Assembly (NCBI GenBank): GCA_036454645.1
Contig: JAZHSQ010000022.1
Coordinates: 1-40,879 of the forward strand
Source of the DNA: Olsenella_K sp036454645
GTDB lineage: Bacteria; Actinomycetota; Coriobacteriia; Coriobacteriales; Atopobiaceae
Direction: 5' to 3'
Length of the DNA stretch: 40,879 nt
Shown here: piece after piece, positions 16,899-26,747 of the stretch
Position numbering within the stretch: position 1 is the stretch's first letter
Layout of the letters: each line of letters starts with the position of its first letter
Notes under the pieces: generated by a model
What the model was told of the DNA's origin: nothing
What the model saw: only the letters and a program-made list of their open reading frames with translations
Database searches by the model: none
Made by a program: the position numbers and the translations under genes

Positions 16899-18851
16899 CT
16901 AAGCCTGGGCCGGGTCGGCGAGGCCCTCGAGCTCGGACAGCCAGAGGCGCGCCGAGGCGTCGGACGGCATGCGCAGGTCGCCCCTCGGCGAGACGGCGAC
17001 CGTGCCCACCTTCGGCCCGTCCGGCAGGCAGCTGCGCTTGAACTGCTGCGAGAAGAACCGGCGGTAGAAGACCTTGAGCCACCTCAGGACCTCCTCGTCC
17101 GAGTAGCCCGCCTCGCTCCCCTCCCCCAGCGCGTAGCGCGCGAGCCTCAGGACCTTGCGCGGCGCGAAGCCGCGGCGCAGCACCTGGTAGAGGAAGAAGT
17201 CGTGCAGCTCGTAGGGGCCGACGAGGTCCTCGGTCCTCTGGGAGATGGTGCCGTCGCCGCTCGCGGGCAGAAGCTCCGGCGAGACCGGGGTCGCCAGCAC
17301 GTCGTCGAGCACGCGGGAGACTGCGGCGTCGGAGCAGGTGTCGGCCACGTAGCGCACGAGGTGGCGCACGAGCGTCTTGGGCACGCCCGCGTTGACGCCG
17401 TACATGGACATGTGGTCGGCGTTGTAGGTCGCCCAGCCGAGCGCGAGCTCGGAGAGGTCGCCCGTCCCCACGACGATGCCGCCCACCTGGTTGGCCACGT
17501 CCATGAGCACCTGCGTGCGCTCGCGGGCCTGGGCGTTCTCGTAGGTCACGGAGTGGTCCGCCTCGTCGTGGCCGATGTCGGCGAAGTGCTGGCGCACGGC
17601 CTTGGCGATGCTCACCTCGCGCAGCGTGCAGCCCAGGGCGCGCGCCAGTTCGACGGCGTTGCCGTGGGTGCGCGTGGTGGTGCCGAAGCCGGGCATCGTC
17701 ACCGCGACGACGCCCTCGCGGGGAAGCCCGAGCAGGTCGCAGGCGCGCGCGATCACGAGCAGGGCGAGGGTGGAGTCCAACCCGCCCGAGACGCCGATGA
17801 CGGCCGCGCGCGCGTGGACGTGGGAGAGGCGCTTGGCCAGGCCGTACGCCTGGATCGAGAGGACGTCCTCGCAGCGCTCGGCGCGGCGGGCGGGGTCCGC
17901 CGGCACGAAGGGGTGAGGGTCCACCCGGCGCGTGAGCGTGGTCTCCTCGAGCGCGAGCTCGAAGGGGACGCGCAGGTAGGAGGGGCAGGTGGCGTCCTCG
18001 GGGTAGGTGGAGGTGCGCCGGCGCTCGGCCTCGAGCGCACCCACGTCCACCTCCGTCGTGGCGCGCCCCTCACCGAAGGGGCGGCCCTCCGCGAGCAGCG
18101 CGCCGTTCTCGGCCACGAGGTCATGGGCGGAGAAGACCAGGTCCTGCGTGGACTCCCCCCAGCCCGCGCTCGCGTAGACGTAGGCCGCCACGAGCCGCGC
18201 GCTCTGGCCCGAGACCAGGGTGCGGCGGTAGTCGGCCTTGCCGACGATCGCGTTGGAGGCGGAGAGGTTGCAGATGACGGTCGCGCCGGCCTTGGCGTGG
18301 GCGATCGAGGGCGGGTCGGGGACCCACAGGTCCTCGCAGACCTCCACCGCGACCCTCAGGCCGGGCACGCTCGCGCACGCGAAGACCTGCGAGCAGCCGA
18401 ACGGCACGCCGCGCTCGCCGAAGGCGTCGGTGCGCGTGACCTCGAGGGGGCCGGGCACGAAGTGGCGCACCTCGTAGAACTCGTTGTAGTTGGGGAGGTT
18501 GCGCTTGGGGACGACGCCCAGGACGTGCCCGTGGGCGAGGGCGACGGCGCAGTTGTAGAGCTTGGAGCCCACGCGCAGCGGCGCGCCGACGAGGATGAGG
18601 GCGTCGAGGCGCGTCGTGGCGTCGCGCACGGCCGCGACCCCCGCCTCCGCGGCGCAGAGGAGCTCGTCCTGCCAGAAGAGGTCCTCGCAGGTGTAGCCCG
18701 TGACGCAGAGCTCCGGGAGGACGACGAGCTTGGCGCGCTCCCTCTCGCAGGCGTCCGTGACCTCGGCGACGATCGAGCGGACGTTGGCGTCGACGTCGGC
18801 GACCACGACCCTCGGCGAGCGCGCCGAGACCTTGATGAACCCGTCCCGCAT
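16899..18851 (-). CDS. nadE: Glutamine-dependent NAD+ synthetase
   Basis: Makes NAD+ from nicotinic acid adenine dinucleotide, using ammonia released from glutamine. This is the long, two-domain form (650 residues). The N-terminal nitrilase-like glutaminase has the Glu47-Lys116-Cys172 triad (in VVLPELCVTG, VPKRNLPN and VEVCEDLW). The C-terminal synthetase carries the PP-loop SGGLDST at 355-361 and further conserved motifs GTGDLSELALGWATYNADHMSMYGVN. ATG at 18851 follows GGGGAGGGG. It is transcribed on minus between an M20 peptidase gene and groS. A GC-rich 171-bp gap separates it from the former. Confidence 0.97.
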   Translation of the reverse strand: MRDGFIKVSARSPRVVVADVDANVRSIVAEVTDACERERAKLVVLPELCVTGYTCEDLFWQDELLCAAEAGVAAVRDATTRLDALILVGAPLRVGSKLYNCAVALAHGHVLGVVPKRNLPNYNEFYEVRHFVPGPLEVTRTDAFGERGVPFGCSQVFACASVPGLRVAVEVCEDLWVPDPPSIAHAKAGATVICNLSASNAIVGKADYRRTLVSGQSARLVAAYVYASAGWGESTQDLVFSAHDLVAENGALLAEGRPFGEGRATTEVDVGALEAERRRTSTYPEDATCPSYLRVPFELALEETTLTRRVDPHPFVPADPARRAERCEDVLSIQAYGLAKRLSHVHARAAVIGVSGGLDSTLALLVIARACDLLGLPREGVVAVTMPGFGTTTRTHGNAVELARALGCTLREVSIAKAVRQHFADIGHDEADHSVTYENAQARERTQVLMDVANQVGGIVVGTGDLSELALGWATYNADHMSMYGVNAGVPKTLVRHLVRYVADTCSDAAVSRVLDDVLATPVSPELLPASGDGTISQRTEDLVGPYELHDFFLYQVLRRGFAPRKVLRLARYALGEGSEAGYSDEEVLRWLKVFYRRFFSQQFKRSCLPDGPKVGTVAVSPRGDLRMPSDASARLWLSELEGLADPAQA

Positions 18852-19022
18852 GAAGACCCCTCCCCGGTGGGCGCCGTGCGCCCGGGTCGACGATGGCCCC
18901 CGGCGGGCGGCACCGGCCGGGGCATACCTCGCCCAACAGCTTATCGCACGCCGGCGCGCCCCCGCGCGGCGCGTCGGGGGACAGGCCGCCGGAGGCGCCC
19001 GCCGCCGGGGGCGTCCCGCGCC

Positions 19023-20471
19023 CTACCCCTCGGCGACGGGCTCGACGCAGGTCTCCTCGAGCAGGCGGATGAGGAAGCGCACCCCCTGCAGGTAGGCGCG
19101 GCGCGTGATGCGCTCGTCGGTCCCGTGGACGCCGCGCGCGACCTCGTCGCGGTCGGCGACGAAGGCGGAGAAGCGCAGGCAGGAGTCGCACACGCCCTCG
19201 TACATCCTCGCGTCGGTCGCGCCGACCACCATCGAGGGGACGAGGGTGAGCGGCTCGTCGAGTTCGGGGTCGCGGAAGTAGCGGGCCGCGACGCTGCGGA
19301 GGGCCCCGAAGCCGTAGCCGTCGGCGCGCGAGACGCGGGAGGCGTCGTTGCTCGAGGCCTCGTCGAGTTCGACCTCGACCGGCAGGTCCGAGACGAGGGC
19401 GCGCACGCGGCCGAGGACGTCGGCCTTGGAGACGCCGGGCAGCATGCGGAAGTTGACGGTCGCGCTCATGTCCTGGGGCATGACGTTGGCCTGCTGCGAG
19501 CCGCCCTCGATCATGGTCGGCGCCACGGTGGTCGTGACCAGCGGGAAGAGGTCCCTCTTGCCCAGGAAGAGGCGGACGATCTCGTCCGCGTTCGCGTCGA
19601 TGGCCGCGCGTCCGCCGCGCACGAGGCCGGCGAGGGGCTCCTCGTCCACGAGCGGGGCGAGCGCGTCGAGCATCATCCGGTCGACCTCGACGAGCTCGAC
19701 CGGCCACCGGTCGCGCGCGACGCGGGCGATGGCCTCGGAGAGGGTGGCGAGCGAGGTGCCGCCGAAGGGGTTCGAGGAGTGCCCGCCCGCGCTCCTGACC
19801 GTGAGCCGCACGTCCGCGTAGCCCTTCTCGGCCAGGTTCACGCGCATGCCGAAGTGGCCGCTCGCACCGAGCTCCCCCGTGTCGAAGATCTCGTAGTCGC
19901 CCTCGTCCACGAGGAACTCGACGCGCACGCCGCGCTCCTCGAGCAGGCGGCCGATCGAGCGCGCGCCGGACTGGACGGTCTCCTCGTCCTGGCCGAAGCA
20001 CAGCAGCACCCTGCGCCTCAGGGGGCGCCCGTGCGCGAGCACGTACTCGACGGCCTCGAGCTCGCCCATGACCTGGTCCTTCATGTCCAGGGCGCCCCGG
20101 CCCCAGACGTAGGTCCCGTCGGTCGCACCCGAGAAGGCCGGGTGGGTCCAGTCGCTTTCGGTGCCCCTGACCTGCGGCACGACGTCCATGTGCCCCATGA
20201 GCATGACGGGGTCGAGCGAGGGGTCGGAGCCGGGGACGTCGACCATGAGCGAGTGGCCCACGCGCTCGGCCGCGCCGGCCGCGAACACGTGCGGGAAGGA
20301 GGCGCGGAAGAACTCCACGAGCTCGTCGAAGGCCGCCCAGTCGGTCCGGTCGGGCGTGGGCCCGTCGACGGTCGGGACGGAGAGGGCGTGCGCGAGCCTC
20401 TCGCAGGCCGCCTCGCCGTCGAGGTCGGGATACTCGTCCTCGTGGGCGAAGAAGCGCCAGACGAAGGCCAT
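19023..20471 (-). CDS. M20 family metallopeptidase (PM20D1/CPS1-like)
   Basis: Zinc-dependent carboxypeptidase or amidohydrolase of 482 residues, probably cytosolic because no signal peptide is visible. Metal and catalytic motifs are present: GHMDVVPQ (His94, Asp96), GRGALDMKD (Asp129), FGQDEET (Glu163/Glu164) and DEGDYE. A dimerisation domain starts around SAGGHSSNPFGG. ATG at 20471 is chosen because AAGGAGAGAC precedes it; the frame continues upstream through the glnQ-like gene in another phase. It follows the polar amino acid transporter genes after 137 bases, so it may process imported or salvaged peptides. The substrate is unknown. Confidence 0.92.
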   Translation of the reverse strand: MAFVWRFFAHEDEYPDLDGEAACERLAHALSVPTVDGPTPDRTDWAAFDELVEFFRASFPHVFAAGAAERVGHSLMVDVPGSDPSLDPVMLMGHMDVVPQVRGTESDWTHPAFSGATDGTYVWGRGALDMKDQVMGELEAVEYVLAHGRPLRRRVLLCFGQDEETVQSGARSIGRLLEERGVRVEFLVDEGDYEIFDTGELGASGHFGMRVNLAEKGYADVRLTVRSAGGHSSNPFGGTSLATLSEAIARVARDRWPVELVEVDRMMLDALAPLVDEEPLAGLVRGGRAAIDANADEIVRLFLGKRDLFPLVTTTVAPTMIEGGSQQANVMPQDMSATVNFRMLPGVSKADVLGRVRALVSDLPVEVELDEASSNDASRVSRADGYGFGALRSVAARYFRDPELDEPLTLVPSMVVGATDARMYEGVCDSCLRFSAFVADRDEVARGVHGTDERITRRAYLQGVRFLIRLLEETCVEPVAEG

Positions 20472-20491
20472 GTCTCTCCTTAGGGTCTCTG

Positions 20492-20555
20492 GGTGCCGGA
20501 CGCGCCGGGGCGCGGGGCGCCGGCATGTTGGTGCCGGACGCGCCGGGGCGCGGGG
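20492..20555. repeat. Perfect 26-bp direct repeat in the glnQ-like / M20 gap
   Basis: Identical 26-bp copies lie at 20492-20517 and 20530-20555, beginning GGTGCCGGACGCGCC and ending CGCGGGG, with 12 bases between them. They lie downstream of the ATPase gene stop codon and just before the peptidase ribosome binding site. Confidence 0.85.
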
Positions 20556-20608
20556 AGCGCACCGACGCCGCGCCGGCGGCGCTGCCGCCGTGCGCGGCCT
20601 GCTGCTCG

Positions 20609-21391
<783 letters not shown>

Positions 21392-21397
21392 GGCTTC

Positions 21398-22681
21398 CTA
21401 CCTTCCCGAGCCGTCGTTCGCCGGGCGCTTCTCGACCTTCACGCGCGAGGGGTCCGCCTTGGCGCCCGCGGTCCCCGTCGTCGAGGTGACGTCGGAGGTG
21501 CCGAGGACGGGGCCGGGGGCGGAGACCTCCAGGTGCCTGGCGAAGATCGAGAGGAGCTTGGAGGCCACCATCGTGAGGATCAGGTAGCAGATCGTCGCGG
21601 CGACGTAGACCTCCAGCTGGCGGTAGTAGATGCCGGCGACCGTCGTGGTGGCGAACATGAGGTCGAAGACGCCGATGACCGAGAGGACCGAGGAGTCCTT
21701 GATGTTGATGACGAGCTCGTTGGAGAGGGCCGGCACCGCGTTCCTGATGCCCTGCGGGAGGACGACCTTGCGCATGGCCTGCCACTGGGAGAGGCCGAGC
21801 GAGCGGGCCGCCTCGGCCTGGCCGGGGTCGACCGCCTCGATGCCGCCGCGCAGGACCTCCATCATGTAGGCCGTGGAGTTGAGCGAGATGGTGACGAGGC
21901 CGGCGACGAAGGCGGTCCAGACGGAGCTGACGTCGGTCGTGGACATGCCGGTCCCGCGCAGGACGGCAAAGCCCGCGAAGTACACGAGCATGGACTGGAC
22001 CATCATCGGCGTGCCGCGGACCACGGCGGAGTAGATCTTGGCGAAGTAGACGCCGATGGCCTTGAGGAAGCGCACGAAGTCGTTGTCGGGCTTGTCGACG
22101 TGCTGTGTGCGCAGGAACACCAGGAGCAGGGCGAGCACAAAGGCGATCAGCGTACCGAAGACGGCCAGCTCGACCGTGGTGAGGATGCCGTGCGCGAAGA
22201 TGGCGCGCCCCTGGTAGACCATGTAGATGGCGCCCTCGAGGAAGCCCTGGGGGTTGGTGTCGGAGGCGACGGAGGACGAGATGATGGCGCCGAGCCCCAT
22301 CACGACGCGGTCGACGAAGAGCACGGCCGTGATCGCGCAGACCACGTAGGAGCAGACCCTCTCGGCGCGCTTGGCGGCCGGCCTCGCGAAGGGCGAGGTG
22401 GTGGCGTAGTCCCTCCATCTCACGAGCTTGTTGACCAGGGCGAGGAGGGCCCAGGCCACGAACGCGGCGAGCGCGTAGTACATGACGACCTCGAGCGAGT
22501 AGACGCCCGCGAGGAAGCTCCAGGTGCTCCTCGGGGCCATCGAGAGCCTCATGCCTATGAGGGCGACGGCGCTCGTCCCCAGGAAGACGTACCTATGGTC
22601 CGACGCCACGAACGTGGCGAGGGCGCCGCGCTCGCGCCCCTGGCGCGCCGGGGCGCCTCCGGCTGCGGCCTCTTGCTTCAT
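21398..22681 (-). CDS. Polar amino acid ABC transporter permease, long N-terminal membrane extension
   Basis: Membrane subunit of the amino acid importer. The C-terminal half is a normal His/Glu/Gln-type permease, with TVELAVFGTLIAFVLALLL and the EAA loop EAARSLGLSQWQAMRKVVLPQG. The chain is 427 residues, about twice the usual 220. About 165 extra residues at the N-terminus contain three or so further hydrophobic segments. A polar tail follows the last membrane helix. ATG at 22681 is chosen because AAGGAG lies seven bases upstream. It lies downstream of the binding-protein gene, with a strong hairpin between them. Confidence 0.93.
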   Translation of the reverse strand: MKQEAAAGGAPARQGRERGALATFVASDHRYVFLGTSAVALIGMRLSMAPRSTWSFLAGVYSLEVVMYYALAAFVAWALLALVNKLVRWRDYATTSPFARPAAKRAERVCSYVVCAITAVLFVDRVVMGLGAIISSSVASDTNPQGFLEGAIYMVYQGRAIFAHGILTTVELAVFGTLIAFVLALLLVFLRTQHVDKPDNDFVRFLKAIGVYFAKIYSAVVRGTPMMVQSMLVYFAGFAVLRGTGMSTTDVSSVWTAFVAGLVTISLNSTAYMMEVLRGGIEAVDPGQAEAARSLGLSQWQAMRKVVLPQGIRNAVPALSNELVINIKDSSVLSVIGVFDLMFATTTVAGIYYRQLEVYVAATICYLILTMVASKLLSIFARHLEVSAPGPVLGTSDVTSTTGTAGAKADPSRVKVEKRPANDGSGR

Positions 22682-22758
22682 GTGCAACTCCTTGCTCGCA
22701 TCCTCGCTTGGGCTCCCGCCGCGCGCTGGCCGGCGGGCGGTGCCGGGAAACATGATGT

Positions 22759-22786
22759 GCCCCGCCGCGCGCTCGCGCGACGGGGC
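22759..22786 (-). promoter_or_regulatory. Intercistronic hairpin between binding-protein and permease genes
   Basis: 12-bp arms (22759-22770 and 22775-22786) with a four-base loop form a very stable stem. The T-run TTTTTT lies before it on the minus strand, not after, so it does not look like a terminator. Such hairpins often stabilise binding-protein mRNA so that more binding protein than permease is made. Confidence 0.55.
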
Positions 22787-22811
22787 GTCGAAAAAACACG
22801 GACGCGGGCGC

Positions 22812-23747
22812 CTACTCCGGCTGGCGCTCGACGCACTCGTCGAAGATCTCCTTGCGGCGGTCGTCGGAGACGGTCGCGATCGCGTCGTTGACCTTCTTGA
22901 GGATGGCGTCCTGCCCCTTCTTGAGGCCGGCGTTGGCCGGGACGGTCTCGGAGAAGCCCTTGCCGTCGTCGAAGGTGATGGCCACGAGGTTGGGGTTGGC
23001 GCGCAGGAAGCCGTCGGTGTTCTCCACGTTGTAGGTGATGGCGTCGCAGGTCCCCTGGTTGAGCTGGGAGAGCTGCGAGGGGACGGAGTCGACCGGGGTG
23101 AGGTGGTTGACGTTGGGGATCTCGTCGATGATGGTGTCGAGCAGGGTGTCCTTCTGGCCGAGCACCGCGGCGCCGGAGAAGTCCTCGAGCGACGTGGCGT
23201 TGACGTAGGGGGAGTCGTTCTTCACGAGCAGGCCGAAGCTGCCGAGGAAGTAGGGGTCGGAGAAGTCGACGGCCTGCCGGCGCTCGTCGGTGGCGGACAT
23301 GCCCGCGCAGATGATGTCGATCTGGCCGTTGTTGAGCGCGTCGATCAGGCCGGTGAAGCTCATCTTGACGGCGACGGGCTCCATGCCGAGCCCCTCGGCG
23401 ATCACCTTGGCGAACTGCACGTCGTAGCCGTCGGCGTAGGCGCCGCTGACGTTCTGGATGGGGATGGTGTAGTCGCTCGACTCGCTGGTCTGCCAGTTGT
23501 AGGGGGCGTAGGCCGCCTCCATGCCGACGCGCATCGTCTTGCCGTCGCCGAGGACCTCGCTCGAGGAGGAGCTGTCGGTGCTGGTGCCGCCCGAGGAGAC
23601 GCCCTCGGCCGCCGGACCGCAGCCGGCGAGCAGGACGGCGCCGCCCATACCTGCCGCCGCACCGGAAACCTTGAGGAACCCACGACGCGATATGACGCCC
23701 GAGGTGAACTTCTCTTCTCCTGAGCTGGGGTGATTCTTCATAGCCAT
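22812..23747 (-). CDS. Polar amino acid ABC transporter substrate-binding lipoprotein, Tat signal
   Basis: Extracytoplasmic receptor (311 residues) of the SBP_bac_3 type. It has a twin-arginine motif SRRGFLK, a hydrophobic stretch and lipobox LLAGC, then a Ser/Thr linker. The ligand-binding part shows MRVGMEAAYAPYNW, the GYDVQFAKVIAEGLG stretch, FTGLIDALNNGQIDIICAGM and the usual SDPYFL. ATG at 23747 follows GAGAGGTACACCC. ATG at 23741 is an alternative with poorer spacing. It is the first gene of the importer operon. Both binding proteins in this window appear to use the Tat route. Confidence 0.93.
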   Translation of the reverse strand: MAMKNHPSSGEEKFTSGVISRRGFLKVSGAAAGMGGAVLLAGCGPAAEGVSSGGTSTDSSSSSEVLGDGKTMRVGMEAAYAPYNWQTSESSDYTIPIQNVSGAYADGYDVQFAKVIAEGLGMEPVAVKMSFTGLIDALNNGQIDIICAGMSATDERRQAVDFSDPYFLGSFGLLVKNDSPYVNATSLEDFSGAAVLGQKDTLLDTIIDEIPNVNHLTPVDSVPSQLSQLNQGTCDAITYNVENTDGFLRANPNLVAITFDDGKGFSETVPANAGLKKGQDAILKKVNDAIATVSDDRRKEIFDECVERQPE

Positions 23748-24060
23748 GGGTGTACCTCTCTTTTCGGTTGGCCGGATTTCCCTTCCGCGCGCGCAACCGG
23801 AGGGGACCCATTCCCCTCCCCCTTGCAACCTAATGCGAGAAAGTTACGGCGCCCGCCTAGTGTACAGCACCCGGCGGCCCCTGCCGGCCCCGCCGGGCGC
23901 CGATTAACCGCACTGAAATCGGGATGAATATTCCGCGCGATCCATGCGCGGGGCCGGTGGCGCCTCCGTCGGGCGAGAAGGACGCGGGGCAGCGGGGCGG
24001 GCAGGGCGGCTACCCTGCTCCCGGCTACCCGGGGCGGGCAGGCGCCCGCCCGGGGCACGG
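23748..24060. other. Intergenic region upstream of the amino acid importer
   Basis: This 313-bp gap holds GGCTACCC repeats and a hairpin next to the tsaBD stop codon, a GC-rich inverted repeat at 23870-23897, and presumably the importer's promoter. A -10-like TACACT on minus (23859-23864) lacks a -35 partner. No gene is seen. Confidence 0.5.
23870..23897. terminator. GC-rich hairpin between tsaBD and the importer genes
   Basis: Arms CCCGGCGG (23870-23877) and CCGCCGGG (23890-23897) enclose a 12-base loop. There is no T-tract, so it is a weak terminator candidate for the tsaE-tsaBD transcript. Confidence 0.4.
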
Positions 24061-24066
24061 CTACCC
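24008..24066 (-). repeat. GGGTAGCC repeats including the tsaB-rimI-tsaD stop codon
   Basis: GGCTACCC (plus strand) occurs at 24008-24015, 24023-24030 and 24059-24066. The last copy contains the gene's TAG stop (24061-24063, minus). A GGGCGGGC/GCCCGCCC hairpin (24032-24051) lies between copies. Confidence 0.7.
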
Positions 24067-26562
24067 GCGCCTGGGCGGCCACTCGCTCGCGTCGACGACG
24101 GGTTCCGCCGGCGAGGTCCACTCCGAGAGCTGCGCGTTGGGGCGCGCGTCCAGCGAGAGGCCCGTCTCGGGGCGCTCGACGAAGCCGGCGTCCGCCCTGA
24201 GGCTCCTCAGGGCGCACACGGCGATCATGGCGCCGTTGTCGCCGCACACGGCCATCTGCGGCACGCTCACGCGCACGCCCCTGCGGGAGAACTTGCGGAC
24301 GTAGGCCTCGCGCAGCTGCGGGTTGGCGGCCACTCCGCCGCCCACGCAGAAGTCGCTCACGCCGGTCTCCTCGACCGCGGCGAGGGCCTTGGCCACCTGC
24401 ACGTCGATGACGGCGGCCTCGAAGGACGCCGCGAGGTCCGGCAGGTCGATCGGGCGCCCCGCGCGCATCTCTCCATCGATGTAGGTGATGACGGCGGTCT
24501 TGAGCCCGGAGAGCGAGAAGCGGTAGTCGCCGGAGTGCATCATGGCGCGCGGGAAGTGGATGGCCTTCCTGTTGCCGCGCGCCGCGTAGCGCGAGATGAC
24601 CGGCCCGCCGGGGTAGCCCAGGCCGAGGGCCTTGGCGACCTTGTCGAAGGCCTCGCCGACGGCGTCGTCGATGGTGGCGCCGAGCACCTGGTAGTCGCCC
24701 CAGCCGCGCACGTGCACGAGCATGGTGTTGCCGCCCGAGACGAGGCTCGCCACGAAGGGCGGGCGCAGGTCGGGGGCCGCGAAGAGGTTGGCGAGCATGT
24801 GGCCCTCGAGGTGGTTCACGGGCACGAGGGGCAGGCCCGCCGCCGCGCTGAGCCCCTTGGCGAAGGCGACGCCCACCACGAGGGCGCCCACCAGGCCGGG
24901 GCCGGCGGTCACGCCCACGGCGTCGAGGTCCGCCGCGGTCAGGGTGTCGCAGCCGAAGTGGCGGCCCGCCTGCGCAAGGGCCTCCTCGAAGACGCCGACG
25001 ATGGCCTCCACGTGCTTGCGGGAGGCGATCTCGGGCACGACGCCGCCGAAGCGGGCGTGGAAGTCGATCGAGGTGGCGACGACGTTCGCGCAGATGCGGC
25101 CGTGCCCGTCGATGACCGCCATGGCCGTCTCGTCGCAGGAGGACTCGATCGAGAGGACCAGGGGGCGCGCCTCGGCGAGCGCGCGCCTGGCCTCCGCGTC
25201 GCGCTCGCCGGCCACGATCGGCCACGGGCGGATGGAGGCCCTGGGCTCGGGGCGCTCCCCCACGAGCTCGGCGTCGGCGGAGAGCGGCAGGCTGGCGCGC
25301 AGGATCAGGGCGGCCCTGCCGGGGGCGTAGTAGTCGGGGCGGCGGCCCGCCTCCTCGAAGCCGAGGCGCGCGTAGGCGGCCCGGGCCGGCTGGTTGCCCT
25401 CGTCGACCTCGAGCGAGACGCTCGACGCGTTGAGCATCTGCCCGTCGTAGGCCACGCGGGAGACGAGGCGCGAGGCTATCCCCTGCCTGCGGCGTGCGGG
25501 GTCCACGGCGACGTCTACGACCTCGAAGTCCGAGCCGGCGAGCATGCCGCCGGCGAAGCCGACGACCGTGCCCTGGTCATGCGCGACCCACCAGCTGCGG
25601 GCCGGCTGCGAGAGCTCCTCGTAGAACATCCGGCGCGTCCAGGGCGTGTGCGCCGAGCCCTCGAAGGCGCGCCGCTCGAGGTCGGCGACCTGGTCGAGGT
25701 CGTTGACCGACATCGGCCTGAGCTGCAGGTGGGCGCCGGCGAGGGCGTCGTCGACGCCGGTGCAGGCGACGCTCGCCGGTTCGGCGAGGCCGAGCCTCAG
25801 GCGCTCTGCCTCCTCGGCGTCGGAGAGGCGCGTGTAGATGGGCAGCACCAGCGCCGGGTCGCCGTCCCCGACGGGCGGCCGCCAGTCGGGGGCCGCCACG
25901 GAGCGCGCGAGGGCTGTGCCCGTCGGGAGCCACAGGCCCTCGTCGAGGATGCGGTCGAGGCCCGCCATCTCGAAGCGGTCGCGGTACTTGGCGAGGCCGT
26001 TGCCCGTGAGCTGGAGCTCGCCGGCGTCGGCGCCGGAGGCGAGCAGCGCGACGCACTCGTCGGCCTTCATGACCGTCTCCGCCTCGAAGGTCCTGTGCGC
26101 GCCCGCGTCGTCCACGCGGTAGACGCCCGGGTAGACCTCGCCGCGCATGGCGTCGCCCACGACGCCGACGAGGCCGCGCACGCCCGCCTCCCACGCGCGC
26201 CAGACGACGGCGTCGAGGGTCGAGCCCCCGTGCAGGGGCCTGCCGAGCGCGCAGGCGACGCCCTTGGCGCAGGCGACGCCGATCCTCACGCCGGTGAAGG
26301 AGCCCGGGCCCCTGCCCACCACGACGGCGTCGAGGTCGTCCATCGCGAGGCCCGCCTCGCCGAGCGCCGCGAGGGCGCTGTCGGCGAGCTGCTCGTTGGC
26401 GTGCCGACGGCAGGGGTGGTCGCGCGACGCGAGCTCCTCCACGCCGTCCTCGCCGACGCGGACGACCGAGCAGGCGAGCTGGTCGGTGGAGGTGTCGATG
26501 GAGAGGACGGTTCCGCGGACGCGGCGTGCGCCCCCCTGGGGGGCCTGGCTTTCTGAGTGCAT
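24061..26562 (-). CDS. tsaD: TsaB-RimI-TsaD fusion: tRNA t6A37 threonylcarbamoyltransferase and ribosomal protein alanine acetyltransferase
   Basis: One 833-residue chain carries three enzymes that are usually separate. TsaB-like domain (about 17-245): VLSIDTST and GRGPGSFTGVRIG. RimI-type GNAT acetyltransferase (about 279-425): VAVDPARRRQGIASRL, the acetyl-CoA binding motif. TsaD (about 467-820): SIESSCDETA, metal-binding His584 and His588 in NHLEGH, and SGGNTMLV. TsaD with TsaB and TsaE transfers threonylcarbamoyl to A37 of ANN-reading tRNAs; RimI acetylates ribosomal protein S18. No stop or frameshift breaks the domains. The frame is open far upstream, but ATG at 26562 is chosen because GAGGTG precedes it and TsaB starts there. 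It is the last gene of the tsaE cluster. TsaC is not in this window. Confidence 0.95.
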   Translation of the reverse strand: MHSESQAPQGGARRVRGTVLSIDTSTDQLACSVVRVGEDGVEELASRDHPCRRHANEQLADSALAALGEAGLAMDDLDAVVVGRGPGSFTGVRIGVACAKGVACALGRPLHGGSTLDAVVWRAWEAGVRGLVGVVGDAMRGEVYPGVYRVDDAGAHRTFEAETVMKADECVALLASGADAGELQLTGNGLAKYRDRFEMAGLDRILDEGLWLPTGTALARSVAAPDWRPPVGDGDPALVLPIYTRLSDAEEAERLRLGLAEPASVACTGVDDALAGAHLQLRPMSVNDLDQVADLERRAFEGSAHTPWTRRMFYEELSQPARSWWVAHDQGTVVGFAGGMLAGSDFEVVDVAVDPARRRQGIASRLVSRVAYDGQMLNASSVSLEVDEGNQPARAAYARLGFEEAGRRPDYYAPGRAALILRASLPLSADAELVGERPEPRASIRPWPIVAGERDAEARRALAEARPLVLSIESSCDETAMAVIDGHGRICANVVATSIDFHARFGGVVPEIASRKHVEAIVGVFEEALAQAGRHFGCDTLTAADLDAVGVTAGPGLVGALVVGVAFAKGLSAAAGLPLVPVNHLEGHMLANLFAAPDLRPPFVASLVSGGNTMLVHVRGWGDYQVLGATIDDAVGEAFDKVAKALGLGYPGGPVISRYAARGNRKAIHFPRAMMHSGDYRFSLSGLKTAVITYIDGEMRAGRPIDLPDLAASFEAAVIDVQVAKALAAVEETGVSDFCVGGGVAANPQLREAYVRKFSRRGVRVSVPQMAVCGDNGAMIAVCALRSLRADAGFVERPETGLSLDARPNAQLSEWTSPAEPVVDASEWPPRRG

Positions 26563-26747
26563 GGAATTCTCACCTCGTGCGGGCGTGCGCCCGCGACTCG
26601 TGGCCACAGGGTCCGTGCGCGGGGAGGAGAGCCGCCCCCGCGCCGCCCCACATCCTATCGCTTGGCGCCGCCCGCGCGGGCAGCGCACGCTCGTATGGCG
26701 GCCCGGCCGCCCGCTCGGGCGTGCCCGCAGAGACCGCCCGGGCGCGC

